A DNA stretch of 64,000 bases from Ceratopteris richardii (lineage: Eukaryota; Streptophyta; Polypodiopsida; Polypodiales; Pteridaceae): positions 183,623,118-183,687,117 of the forward strand of contig CM035413.1 in assembly GCA_020310875.1 (NCBI GenBank). Direction: 5' to 3'. This document shows, in pieces, positions 33,243-44,392 of this stretch. The notes below the pieces were generated by a model, which saw only the letters and a list, made by a program, of their open reading frames with translations, did no database searches and was not told the DNA's origin. The position numbers and the translations under genes are program-made. Every line of letters begins with the position of its first letter. Within the stretch, counting starts at the first letter, position 1.

Positions 33243-34983
33243 CCCCCCTCCCTCTCGCTTCTGTCGTCCTCGACAGAACCTTGTTGTGGGGTCTGTCGGA
33301 TGTAGTTCTGTAGGAGGTCTTGAGCGAGGGTGTGCTTTGATATTTGAATACCTCGAGCCAGATCTGCCTCTAGTTTCTCCCAATCAATGGGTTGTGGTTC
33401 ATCTGAAGGCGGGAGTCGATAATGCGTGGAATAGACCATCTGTTCACAGGCGAATAATTGAAGCAAATGTGTGGGCCTGCTGATGAACACTTCTGAATGG
33501 TATTCCCAGAAACCGATTGTGAACATTTCTTCGAAGGTTTGCTTGTAGCACGCCGGTAGGTATTTAATTCTGCAATGCTAGGCATAATACACCCGTAGCG
33601 ATGGCGTTGTACTCATATCATATGCAAGATCTAGATTGCCATGCTCAAAGCCCGGGGTGTTTACATGCGGTGCCTTGATGCGTCTGAAGACTTTAAAAAC
33701 CATCTGCATCATGTCAAATATCTTGACAGTCATGTGCGCTTCTATATCGTCCATGTGTTTCAAGCAAGGGAGCCAGTGACGAATCGTTGCCATCATGTAT
33801 CCGACTGTAGGTGGTCCTGTGGGTGGAGTGAAGTATGGGTAGTTTAGCCAATCTTGACATTGCTTGTTGTTTTGTATCTTAATTGCAAATGCCTTCCAGG
33901 AGCGGCGACGTGGCACTGGTCCCCAACATGGGTTGTAATTTAAATGTAGTGGTGCCTTGGCCCATGTACTCATCATCTCAAGATATTTCTGTAAGAGATC
34001 CTTGCGCCATTCTGGTTGATAGATTTCTCCTTGCTGCGTGTCTGTTGGCAAATCGTCAGGCTCAAACTGAGTAGCGTGAGAGGGTTTCTTGCCTGTTTCT
34101 TTCTCTATGGCCAACTGATATTTTGCCATTAACATAAAATATGGTTTATACTGTAGCTCATGCCCTGATATGTATCTACGAGGGGCCAAATGAGCAAAGT
34201 ATGGGGACTGTAAAATGCATTCTTCAATCATTGCCATGGTGTGAAGCTGCGCTTCTGCTCGTGCTGAGTGGGTTTTTCCTAATTCTTCAGATGTCTTCAT
34301 CCATGCGGGGGTAGGAAGTTTGAAAGTCATCTGGCCTTCAGCCGTGACACGTCCGCCTGGGATGGGTTGGGGCTCATAAGCTTCTTCAAAAGTTTCCTCC
34401 ACCGGAATAGTGACCGTTTCTTCCTCGGTTGGTAGGTCCGGTGGGGAGTCTGGTCTGGGTGGTGCTTCATATACTTCTATCCGTGATTGAAGAGTAGATA
34501 CCTGGGCCCATAAGTGTTGAGTTCCTCTAGGATGTCAGGAGATGGGTCCGCAGGAGCTAGTAGGCCTTGTGGTATTGGTGCTCTTAACTGCAAGATCTTG
34601 TTTTTATCTTTGAGTTTCTGAAACTCCTCGTTCATGCTATCGCACTCATCTAACAATCTGATACGATCATTTAACAACATTTTCATTGATTCTGAGGGCA
34701 CGGCCTTAAAGCGACTAGGGCTTAGTGGTTGGTAGGTGGGTCGGTGAGGTGAGATTGGGGAGAAGGTTAATGGAGGTGGGAATGGAAAACGGGGTCTTCG
34801 AGGTATGGGGAAGGACGGAAAGGATGGTGGGAAAATTGGATTTGATAGAAGGTAGGTGTGCTAGGGGGTAGACTAGGTTGAGTTGGTGCGGGAATTGTGG
34901 GATGAATGGGAGTAAGGATGACTTCTGCTACTCCGCCGGAGAAGGAGGATGTTGTTCTAGGGGAAGGAGGGTGTATGGGGGTG
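33200..34983 (-). pseudogene. Element E2: middle and C-terminal ORF-X
   Basis: From the D junction at about 34983: a Pro-rich stretch (34980-34720), a short coiled coil (MPSESMKMLLNDRIRLLDECDS, abbreviated, 34701-34480), then the conserved C-terminal domain (34402-33578; PYFAHLAPRRYISG, LNYNPCWGPVPRRRSWKAF, LNYPYFTPPTGPPT). A TAG at 33578 stands where B has Trp (YAWHARI). The last part (33526-33200; FEEMFTIGFWEYHSEVF is split by the stop region) reaches SVEDDRSERE over the stem-loop and ends in the LTR. Less damaged than B or E1. Unknown function. Confidence 0.82.
33243..33278 (-). promoter_or_regulatory. Element E2: polypurine tract and pre-PPT stem-loop
   Basis: Perfect 7-bp stem TTCTGTC/GACAGAA on the minus strand (plus arms 33259-33265 and 33272-33278), loop GAGGAC. 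The closing pair is T-A instead of the G-C of A and C, a compensatory change. Purine tract GAGGGAGGGGGG (33243-33256). Confidence 0.85.
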
Positions 34984-35874
34984 TGTACCTAAGAATCAAC
35001 TCAGGGACTTGTGGAGAAAGAGACTATACCTCAATCCCCCTCAAGTACATATAGTGGGGATTCACGCTTTAATTATCAATCCGATGAGTATACAAACCTA
35101 GCCGAGTGTATGAAGACATGCATTCAAATGACGATCAATGCAAATGAATTACTCAAAGAGTGCAAACAAGGCAAAGACTAATCCAAACAAGCTTCAACTG
35201 TCAGTCATGGTGTCACGATAATTGGAACAACAACCAATAGTAAATTGAGTTTTTCTCTCAGCTCCGAACTCCAAATATAGCGAATAGCATATGCGTTTTG
35301 AAGCGCTCAAGAAGACGCATCCAATGGCGGTATTTTCACTCAACTATGACACTTCTACTTCAAGTTATGAGCAAAATACTGAGTCGTGGGAAAGACCTTC
35401 CTACACTTCAGCACTTCCTACACTTTGCACACACCTTAACAACAGTAAACAAAAGCATTCATGGATAGACAACACTTCCCTACACTCTTTCCAAGCAATA
35501 CACAAGCATACAAGCTCACAAAGAAGAAGATACAGAGAGGAGAAGACACAAATTCGAATTTCTGTGCTCTTGATTCTCACAATGGCAAAAAGTCCTTACA
35601 AAGAGTCACCAATTGACTTATATACTTGTGCCCTAAAAATGGTCCTTTCATACAAGAGACCGGCACTTTATTCACTAAAAGACTAATTTCCTACTAATTT
35701 ACATGCGTAAATTTCTAATCTTCTGTGGGGATGCATCTAGAGGACTCCTCTAGTGCATTTACATCGGAAAATATATTACAAGAATGGTTATAATACAAAA
35801 ATGGGGTGTCCAAATCGGAAAAATTTTGGGGCCCATCTTTTTCTCTGCCTTGTGCTCTCTTTGCTCTGCAACAC
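34984..35874 (-). repeat. Element D: 3' LTR (about 890 bp)
   Basis: On the minus strand it begins TGTTGCAGAGC at 35874, right after a purine tract. TATA box TATATAAG (plus 35617-35624). It ends near 34984 (TTAGGTACA), where E2 ORF-X resumes, so D inserted into E2. The 3' boundary is uncertain by two bases (TACA or TACACA). Not similar to the A/B/C/E LTRs. Confidence 0.75.
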
Positions 35875-35907
35875 TCTACCCCTCTTTGTCTCTGTCGTCC
35901 CTTGACA
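35875..35907 (-). promoter_or_regulatory. Element D: polypurine tract and short stem-loop
   Basis: AAAGAGGGGTAGAG (35875-35888 on minus), preceded by TGTC/GACA (plus 35893-35896, 35904-35907) around the loop AAGGGAC. The stem is only 4 bp but keeps the family sequence GGGACGACA. Confidence 0.65.
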
Positions 35908-36417
35908 TGCTTTACTTCTTGTCTTTAGTTTGTTGTCCGCATGCATCTTTTGGTCAGTTCTGCCTACTGGTTAGACTGGCATTACGTTTTAAGGGTCCTG
36001 TCCTTGATTCTTCTTTTACATTCTTTGGGCCTGATGCATTTCTACTACCTGTTCTTTTCTTTCATCGCCCGCAACCCTTGGTCAGTTCTGCCTGTTGGTT
36101 AAACAAGTGTTCGATTTTGATGGCCTCTTCTTAATTCTTGATTTACATCCTCTGGGCCTGATGCATTCGTCTTTCCTAATAAGTCGGGTTGCCATGCACG
36201 CCACCAGTGGAAGGTATGAAGATGTGATGCTTCAGTCTTCGATCTGGACCTTCCAAAGATCTTCTTGCACTTCTTCATGAATACTTTCTTGGCCCTGGTC
36301 CCTCCTTCCACCTACGTGCTTTTTCCTTGATATGTGCCCCTGCGGGGCTCTGTGCAGAGATGGGTGTTGCGCCCCTGCGGGGCTTCTTGCAGAGATGCAT
36401 CTTCAGATATAATCTTT
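35908..36417 (-). repeat. Element D: 3' untranslated region with direct repeats
   Basis: About 500 bp between the ORF-X stop and the polypurine tract. It holds a diverged direct repeat of about 128-bp period (35949-36042 and 36077-36168, sharing TGGTCAGTTCTGCCT and GGGCCTGATGCATT), and two copies of GCCCCTGCGGGGC followed by TGCAGAGATG (36333-36395). No ORF is credible. Confidence 0.8.
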
Positions 36418-36497
36418 TCAGTGAAGCTTCTTTCGTTGTCTTCTTCTTTTCTTCTTTTTGCTTGATTCTCCCTGAACACTGCCCCCCTCCTGAACTT

Positions 36498-36511
36498 TGT
36501 CGTCCCCGACA
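36498..36511 (-). promoter_or_regulatory. Element D: internal copy of the stem-loop inside ORF-X
   Basis: TGTCG/CGACA 5-bp stem with a 4-nt loop (plus 36498-36502 and 36507-36511), followed on the minus strand by AGGAGGGGGGCAG and TGTTCAGG. This looks like a second stem-loop plus purine tract about 600 bp upstream of the real LTR start. It occupies the position homologous to the C stem-loop relative to ORF-X. Confidence 0.6.
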
Positions 36512-38935
36512 GGCTTTGACAAGCGACGGGCGTATGTTCTATATATTTTTTGCTCTGTGTCATTAAGCAGATTGGCTTCACGTACCATTAACTGTTTCCA
36601 ATGTTCTGCCTTTACGCCATCGTTAGGTGGCTGTCTATGGTCGACGAAGAAGCTCAGTTCATATGCTACTAATCTGGCATTCAAATTAGATGACATCTTT
36701 AAAAAGATTTCGGAATCTATCTCAAAAAATCCTGTAAAAAATGCTTCCTTGAACGTTTGCATATATGTACTTCGCAAGAACATGAGCCCGGAATAATAAG
36801 CCATTATGGTTGGTCGGCTAGGCATAACAGACAAATAAAAAATGAGGATCTTTGTTCCTTGATTAATACCAATGAAATTCAAAAATGTATAGGCCGCGTG
36901 TTTGAAGACCTTCAATACTGTAAGTATCATACTGAGTATTTTATTTGTCATCTTTACAGTTAAATCGGGTACTGTTGCATAACTTTGCATCCAAAATTCA
37001 ATGGTTTTTACCATGTACTCTTCCGTAGGTAGATAATCATGTGGCGGACTTGGAAGCAGAGGGTAATTCAGACATTGTTTATTTATAGCACCATATTTTT
37101 GCATGTCCAAAAATTCCCTGGTTTCTCTTCGACGTGTTATAGGACAAAATGAAGGGTTTACCTGTAGGAAATATGGTGCTGCTTGCCAATGCACCCGTAG
37201 TGTAGGATGTTTCTCCAAAAACTTTCTTCTCCAAACAGGTTGTGCAGCTTCAAATTCTTCTTGAGTGTAAGTGAATGTGTCATGTTTAAAGTTTAGCTGC
37301 TCGTCTGGACTTGTCTTTGTAATCTTCTTTATATATTGTCTTGTTTTCTCTTTCAATAATCCGTACGGAATGTTGAAAGGCTTCATTATCTTCTCTAAGT
37401 CTTTACCTTTAATCTTTGCTTCTTTCATGACTTTGATGACTTTGTTTTCAAAACTTTCTGTCAACCGGGACACCACTAGTGCCCGTTCCTTCTGACTTAT
37501 TTCTGCAGTATAAGGCATTGGATGATCATCATGTATGCCCTCCATCTGTTCATGTATTGGAGAATTATAAATCGGGGGAGATAGAGGACGTACCTCTACC
37601 TCGTCAGTAGGATTCTCTTCTGTTGGCTCTACTGGTGTCTCGATTGGTGCTTTCTGTTTGACTTGGATCTCTAATTGTGCTATGCGTTCATTCTTTTCTT
37701 TCACTCTTGCATTGCTGATCTGAGCGCTTCCTTTGCTGCAAGCAGTTCATTGCCAATTTCTACTATATTGTCCATGTTTTCGCTGTAACTTGTTGCAAGC
37801 TTCCCATGGGCCGTATTCAATTGTTTTTGGAGCTCAGTGGTGTCCTGTTGTCACATCTTTTCCTTGTGCTACGTGTAATGTAGTGTCATGGGGTTGCCTA
37901 ATGTGGAGTTGTATCCTTGGCTCAGCCTCCATGTGGTTGATTTTGACTTGAGGAGTGTCCTCCGGTACTTCAATTACTATTTGCTCTTCATTTTTGTGTA
38001 GGTCTGAATCTTTGTTCACTGGAGTTTGCATTTCTTCCTTGATAGGTTGCATTACTTCTTTGTTGGATAATGTAGTTTCTTTGATACTAATCTTTGTTGT
38101 ATCATTCAATTGAATGACGTGCTCTGGTTCCTTGGGTTCTTGGCTCTTGGCTTGTCCCTGTTGGTTGTCTGGCGTAACTTTGACTTGATTAATCTCTGTC
38201 CATTCTCCCTCATTAGTTTCTGTCCTTATGTCGGTATCCAAAGTATCTTTTTCAGGACTAGATTCTTCATTGGAGCTTGATTCCTCCAATCCTATTTCTT
38301 TGTATCTGGAAGGTACTTGACGAGTTGCTGTATCCTTCTATTTCTTTTCCTGGCTAGCTTGTCTATAATGATGACCTTGAATATTCAAATTTATCTACCC
38401 CCACATATACTTATGTGTTTCTTCTAAGGCAGCAGAGAGGTCTCTTTTCGTAATTGGTTGTTGATTTCCAGGAATCTTTGGTAAGATGTGTGTCCTCTTC
38501 GAAGTGGGTGTCTCTTGAGCTTCTTCCTCTCTTAAGCGTTTAGTTCCTTTCATAGGTGTCCTTGAACTCGTTCCTACTTCTTCAACAGCAATGACTGTTT
38601 CCTTTTTCTTTGGGACTATAGCTGACTTGGCATATTTGGCTAGCCCTTCTGAGGTTGGCATCTCACGCAATCAGTTTTTCATATCAAGTGCCTCATAGAT
38701 AAGTAAGGTCAAAGCTGAACTGCCATTGAGAAACTTTTTCTGACTCCACTTCTTCTTGGCTTCAAATAGACGTTCTTGAACATATGGAGTCATATTTACT
38801 TTATTACCGACTTGCCTCATCGCATGTGAAAGCAGTTGTACGACAATCTTTTGAGGTGCCGTGTATCTATGCATACTAGGAAAACAAAAGTGCTGATGCA
38901 CCAAGCGGACAACATCTTCAATATCCGTTCTGTTG

Positions 38936-38940
38936 ATATC
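38936..38940. other. Target-site duplication of element F, left copy (ATATC)
   Basis: ATATC at 38936-38940 is repeated at 56536-56540, directly outside the F LTR termini. D ORF-X homology continues across the two sides. Confidence 0.93.
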
Positions 38941-39245
38941 TGTTGGGGGTTCGTGGACAAGAAGGAGTTTGAGGGTTTGTAGGAGAAAAAGGAGATGATG
39001 AAAATGGAATAATAGTGAGAACTTCTGCAAAGGGATACTCCTGGAAACCTTGAATATTGATTATCTTGCAACAATTACAATGACTGAATACAGTCCAATC
39101 AATGACTAAATACAACTTCAGAGAATGTCAATCATAGAAGACCAATTATCTCAAGTCCTCTGGCAGCGGCCTCTCTTGCACCAATCCTTCACTTGCTTCA
39201 CGCTTCCCTTGTGCACACCTTGCACTAAGCTTCCACCAAGCTAAG
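38941..39245 (-). repeat. Element F: 3' LTR, left piece
   Basis: Plus-strand reading begins TGTTGGGGGTTCGTGG and ends ctaag at 39245, where G is inserted. It matches 55601-55905. The LTR resumes at 45100. Confidence 0.93.
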
Positions 39246-39945
39246 TGTTGAGTATTGGGTATGAACACATCTGTGCATAGGAACCCTCTTTTTGTATCTT
39301 CTTAGAGTTTCACATGAAAACTCCCTCTTAGACACTTTTTAAATATTTCTTTATGCCTTAGTATAAAAGACTTCATATTTTCACCCATTTTGCCCTTCTA
39401 AGGATTTCCCACGTAGAAAATCCACGCATGCCCTTCTTGGAGATTGGGTTGTTACAAATTTGATCTTTAGAATATCCTAGAAGATTGGCAGTTAGAGAGA
39501 GAATCACCTTTTTGACTTTTCCAAATGAGCACATGGGGAATTGTGCTTAGGCTATAAATAGAGCCTCATTTTTGTGGAAAGGGGGCTCTTGGTTCGACGT
39601 ACTCCATGTAAAATCTTCATGAATGGAAGAACTCTCTTTTATTCTAAGGCTTTGTGCATTTATGTGTGTAGTCTTGGAGTGTGAGAGGGTGTGGTGTGTG
39701 TGTGCTTGCTGAACCTTCCTTTGTGTGTGAGTAATGTGTTGCATTACTTGTATTTTCCATGTGTGACCATGATCCTTGACTCCCATCTCTCCATGTTTTC
39801 AAGCATGTGGCATAGCTGCGGGCTGATGGCCAATGGCTTGAACATGATGGAGGATGGGGTGGATGAAAGGAGAGTCTTTCTTGGGCCTTCCTCCTTGCTT
39901 CCATGCAAGGTGATGTGGGTTGGTTACTCCCCTATGCTCTCAACA
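39246..39945 (+). repeat. Element G: 5' LTR (700 bp)
   Basis: TGTTGAGTATTGGG to TGCTCTCAACA. TATA box TATAAATA (39553-39560) sits in a small palindrome GGCTATAAATAGAGCC. A GT microsatellite lies at about 39690-39703. Short ORFs in it, repeated at 44694-45184, are LTR chance ORFs. Confidence 0.95.
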
Positions 39946-39953
39946 ACAAAATT

Positions 39954-39971
39954 TGGCGCCGTTGCCGGGGA
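39954..39971 (+). other. Element G: primer-binding site (tRNA-Asp type)
   Basis: TGGCGCCGTTGCCGGGGA, 8 nt after the 5' LTR end. It is complementary to the 3' end of plant tRNA-Asp (ends CCGGCAACGGCGCCA), the primer used by Athila-type gypsy elements. Confidence 0.92.
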
Positions 39972-42900
39972 TGGTCGGCCTTTCATCACTTGGAGAGCTC
40001 AAGAACATGTGGTAAAGTATTGTGTTGCAATTTTTCTGCTCATTTGCGTAGGATTTTGTTCTTGCATGGCATATTCCCCCTTCCATTGGGCCATTTGCTC
40101 CCCATTTTATTGTTTTTCTAGGATACTTTTAGTTCAGTTTTGTTGTTACACAAGAACACTCCCATAGCTTCCTTCTCTCTCATTCTCTCACACATACACA
40201 CTTTCCTCCATACACATTTGGGCATCACTTTCCATCTCTGCCACCTCTTTTTCAGTGATTGCCTTGGGTAGAGGGATAGGGATACTTCCTTTCTAATTCC
40301 CTCCTTCTGTTCATTTCGTAGAAAAAAATTCACATAAAAAAGTCCTACTTGATGGTATTTGAATGGTTCAACAGACCAAAGATCTATTCACGCAAGGATG
40401 GGGGGGTTCAATCAATGGTGTCGACTGTACAATGGTAGGTGGGGAAGAGTAATTTCTCCCTCATTATCTCTCTTGTTCATGCCAGAGCATGCACGTATTC
40501 CCTCTTTTTGGGGTCGGTACTCACTGATCTTCCTCCTTTCGTCTGCACCACCCATGGCCATGGCGGGTTGAGCTCCTCTCTCCCCTCCTGCATGCGCATA
40601 AGACATGGTGGGGGGCTTCTATCTATGGGGAGGCACAGAAGGCCAGGCTACCATTTCCTTCTTGACATTCTCTAGGCTTCATCAAATTCGGGGTCTCGAG
40701 CTTCCTCGTTCTGAGAGTTTAGCCTCTGGCTTTTCCTCTTTCCTCGCCAAGCTGGGCTCTCCGTTTCTCCACCTGATGTTGGGATCGAGCTCCATCCAGA
40801 TCTCCCGTTTGCGGGTTTCTTCCCTCCATTTTAACTGAGTATGGAGTTGAGCTTCACCAAGCTTCCCCTGCCAAGTGTTTTCCCCTCCTTGTAACAGGCC
40901 AATGCGGGTCAAAGGTAGATATTCACCCCCTTTTGTCGTGTGTGGAGCTTCACCTACTTTCCCTACGTGCACGGCTGGCTGCTTCACAAGGGGTTGGCTC
41001 CTCCAGTTCTCGCACCTTTGGTCTATGACGGCCCAACTCCACATCAGTTGAACCAACTCCAACACTGGTGTTTCCATTGCGTGGTTCAGTCCAAACATAT
41101 TGTCTGTCTGATAAAGCTTTGGAGCTCTCCTACTACAGTATGGTATTTTCGCAGTCAGCTTATGGGATGATATCAGGTTCTTATGGGGAGACATTAGAGT
41201 CTCTTTCCTCAGCTTCCATCGCACTAGTAAAGAGAACTTGGAAACACAGAACAACCCTATCTATACCACTAGCTTCTTGATTTGTGTGAAGAATGATGTC
41301 TTCAAGATGTAAATGTGATATAAATGTGTTGCATGGTGCATGATTCAAAGACTGGTGCAAGGTCCTCGGTGATGCGTCTTCTACAGACATACTAACTCCC
41401 ACGGAAGTCTCATAGCCTGTGTTGAACTTCATACTTCCCTCATTGGCATCGCCTATTCTCATGCTTGCTAATTGTGAAGATGCAGGAAATCATGGAGGAA
41501 ACATCGACAGTCAATCCTCTCTTCGAGCTTCGTTGAGGTGGCGCTATAATCCTTCTCCATCGATCGGTGCCATGATGCATTAATCGAGGTCTCAACCTCT
41601 TATTCCCTTGTGGAGTCACGCGTACAGAGGCCTACCCGGATAGAACTCGAGGCAGATGAAGTAATGTCCTTGTGCCCTATGGCAGTATTTTGATTCACAC
41701 TCCATATCACTGCATTCATGCCTCTCCATTCCATCGGGCTCCCCTTTAAGGATCTCTTCTATCACGACGAGTCCCTTGCTCCCCGTGCTCATCTTTTGGG
41801 GGCAGGAGTTTGGCTCATTCTCCACCCAGGATTCTTCTAAACATGAGTCTTGCACCCCGGAATGGACTTCTTTGTACCAGCCCACATGCTTGGCAAAGCC
41901 ATCTTTTATTGAATTCAAAGTGATTCCAGGATCAGTGTTGTCTCCAAAGCTTGTGGCTGCTCCGAATGGAAGGACAGTAAAAAAAATTAGCTTCTGACTG
42001 CTCTATAAGGTTCTTGGAGGATGACTCTAGAAGCACTAGGCTCCACTACTCCATCAAGTTTTCCATGAGCTGTGTCTGCCAAATGCTTTGATGTTGCTGT
42101 GGGTTTAGGATTGCACCATGGCTGCTGTGGACTCACTATTCAAGGTACTGGAGGATTCTCTTGCCCTACATGTGCAAAAATTCCGAAATAACAGGTATCC
42201 TGGCTAACATTTTTTGAAGGACTTGTGTGCCACCTGCTTAAAGAAGTTGGAACCTATAAGGATGTACTGATTAATGATTGCTGTATTAGAGGCAGTCTAC
42301 ATTGATGCTTCTTATTGTGCACATCCGTTTAAACTATGTCTCTGAATATCTACTTGTGCTTGATTATGATCTAAACATCTGTTAAATAGATGGCTTATAA
42401 AAGTGCTGAGTCGTCATGCATGCAACCTATTTGCTGTATGCTACAACCAGATCAGCAGGAGTATTTGTAATGCCCATAACAAAACATGCAGAGCTACTAA
42501 GGAATATCACTTTGCAATAGGGCATACTAGTTAAGCACTTTTCTATGCTTTCTTAAGAACAGTAAGGACTCAGAGCCAAGGATGTTGTGGAATATGGTTC
42601 AAAGGAAGACATGATGATTAGGAAGAAGCTCGAAGGTCCCAGTTTGTGCTGCTGAACGAAACATCATCCACATCTCTGCTAGCTTGATTGATATTATCAT
42701 TCCAAGTACTTACATCATCAGAATGTGCAGAGAAAATTATAGATGGACAACCAGTCACCAGGGTTTGGAAGTTGGTATCTTCCATTTTTATACGGTTTCA
42801 GAAGGAACAGTCTATCTGGTTGTAGTGCATATTTCAGTTTGATCACAAGGATCATTCATCTCATCTACAGGCTTTCTAATGACAGAGGGCATACGCAAAT

Positions 42901-44357
42901 TGTGACTATGATTTTGTTATCAGAAAACAACAACGTTTCAGAAAGAAATGCCCTAACTCCCCACTAATTAGAGTGAGCTGGTGTGGTTGAGTCATTAAAG
43001 GAATTTTTGTAAAACATTCAAAATCATATGTTGGTGGTTTATTTAGTATCCCTGTGCTCATGTTCTCTTGTAAAGATCAAGCAGGTTTCCATGAGTGTTC
43101 CACACATCTTTAGCTTGTGTGCATCAGGAAATTATTCTTCCCAACTTTGCTCCAGCATTTACTGTGGCCGAGGGAGTAAAGTGCAGGTCATTACCATAAC
43201 TTTATTTGGACAAAATGGAATTGCGGGTTGGACTGAGGTGTGAGAACTGTTACATGGTTCTGCATCTTTGCAGATATGAGTCATGAAGCAGGGATTGCTC
43301 TACTAAGTATTGTGTATGCTGGTTTTATTTTCTCATGTTGTTGTGGATGCTCTGAAAGCTTATTAGATAGACTTCTGGCTGCTGTGGTGTGACGACCAAA
43401 CCTTTGGAGTTGTCTTTGTGGTGGCCAATTTCTGGCAGGATAACCATGTTCAGATTTTAATGTTTCACTGGGTTTGATGAGATACTCCTATGGTTACATG
43501 GGACAATTTTATGAATGCACATCATTTACAGGACAAAGCATGAAGGAAGGTGGCTCCTAGGCTTCAGAGCCTACTGTTGATCTTCAGTTAGTATCTTGCA
43601 GGTTAATGGCTTCAGAAGCACCAGGTGTACTGACTGCTAGAAGGGATGCTGCATGACACTTTTATACGTTTATATATGATTATTCAGCAGATATTGGCTG
43701 GTACAGGGTTTTTAGGCTTTTGTGTGACTGCCCCAAGTGGGGGTTAGGTCTGCTGCCCTTTTCCCTCAGTTGGAGAAGACGATCTACATTGTTGCTTTGC
43801 TCATACATTTTCTTCTCAGATTCGCAGAAGTAGGTCCTCCAAGCTGTTATGATGATGTTTGCTCATATGGTCGGGGATGACAGTCAGCAGGAACCAATTG
43901 TAAATTTTCCCTGCTGAGGGACTATGTCTCAAGTCCTGTCTACACACATCAAGATACTAAAAGTGCTTTCTACATGCTGGTGATGGGGCACCCTCACCAA
44001 TCAGGAAGCTTGATGGATGCCGAAGTTGGTGGTGCCCTGTCAATCTAATTTTTACTCAGGGTGTGCTGTTAGATATTGCACTTGAGCTACTTCAGTATGT
44101 GACTGCCCCATTTTGGGGATTGTGTCCACTTTCCCAGCCATCCTGTGGGAAGATTGAGGGTTTGCTGCATATTTGGCAACAGAGGTTGTTGTGTACATGA
44201 TTGGGCTGACTGCCCCTTAGGGGGATTGTGTCGCTCAAACACTGAAGACCTGACGACTGAAGACTTGCAAACCTGAAGACTTGAAGAACTGCAGATTTGA
44301 AGAGTTGAAGACTCAAACTTGGACCAGTGTTGCAATGTATGCCCCTCTTATCTTAGT
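39972..44357 (+). other. Element G: internal region without coding capacity
   Basis: About 4.4 kb with no gag, protease, RT, RNase H or integrase motif in any frame. The longest ORF (minus, 41254-40682, about 190 codons) has no recognisable domain and a composition consistent with chance. Three copies of TGACTGCCCC followed by G-runs lie near the 3' end (43725, 44100, 44207), and GAAGACTT phrases recur at 44245-44320. Confidence 0.8.
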
Positions 44358-44392
44358 TTTGTCGAGGACGACAAAGTCTAGGAGGAGGAGGG
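44358..44392 (+). promoter_or_regulatory. Element G: pre-PPT stem-loop and polypurine tract
   Basis: Stem TTTGTC (44358-44363)/GACAAA (44370-44375), loop GAGGAC, then AGGAGGAGGAGGG (44380-44392). The same loop as E2 and the same geometry as A, B, C and E1, although G has no ORF-X. Confidence 0.88.

Larger units (their letters stand above)
36418..38940 (-). pseudogene. Element D: ORF-X, part downstream of the F insertion
   Basis: Diverged homologue of ORF-X. From the F junction: NRTDIEDVVRLVHQHFCFPSM matches QHFAFPAQ in C; FLNGSSALTLLIYEAL matches GCCALTRIIYRCL. A TGA at 38671 and a TAG at 38395 interrupt it. An acidic region (38289-37834) and a frame change lead into the C-terminal domain (37704-36418) with FLQVNPSFCPITRRRE, CLNYPLLPSPP and TVKMTNKILSMILTVLKVF. 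It runs past a stem-loop-like GDDKVQEGG and ends in a Lys/Arg-rich tail (SSKKKKRRRQRKK), unlike B or C. Unknown function; the basic tail could bind nucleic acid or the nucleus. Confidence 0.8.

Noticed and set aside
36478-36478. D LTR start at TGTTCAGG (36478)
   Set aside because: ORF-X of D continues past it, and a better purine tract with TGTTGCAG, followed by a TATA-containing LTR, lies at 35874; kept as a finding only.
40682-41254. 190-codon minus ORF inside element G as a gene
   Set aside because: No domain, no homologue in the window, and G otherwise lacks coding; consistent with chance.
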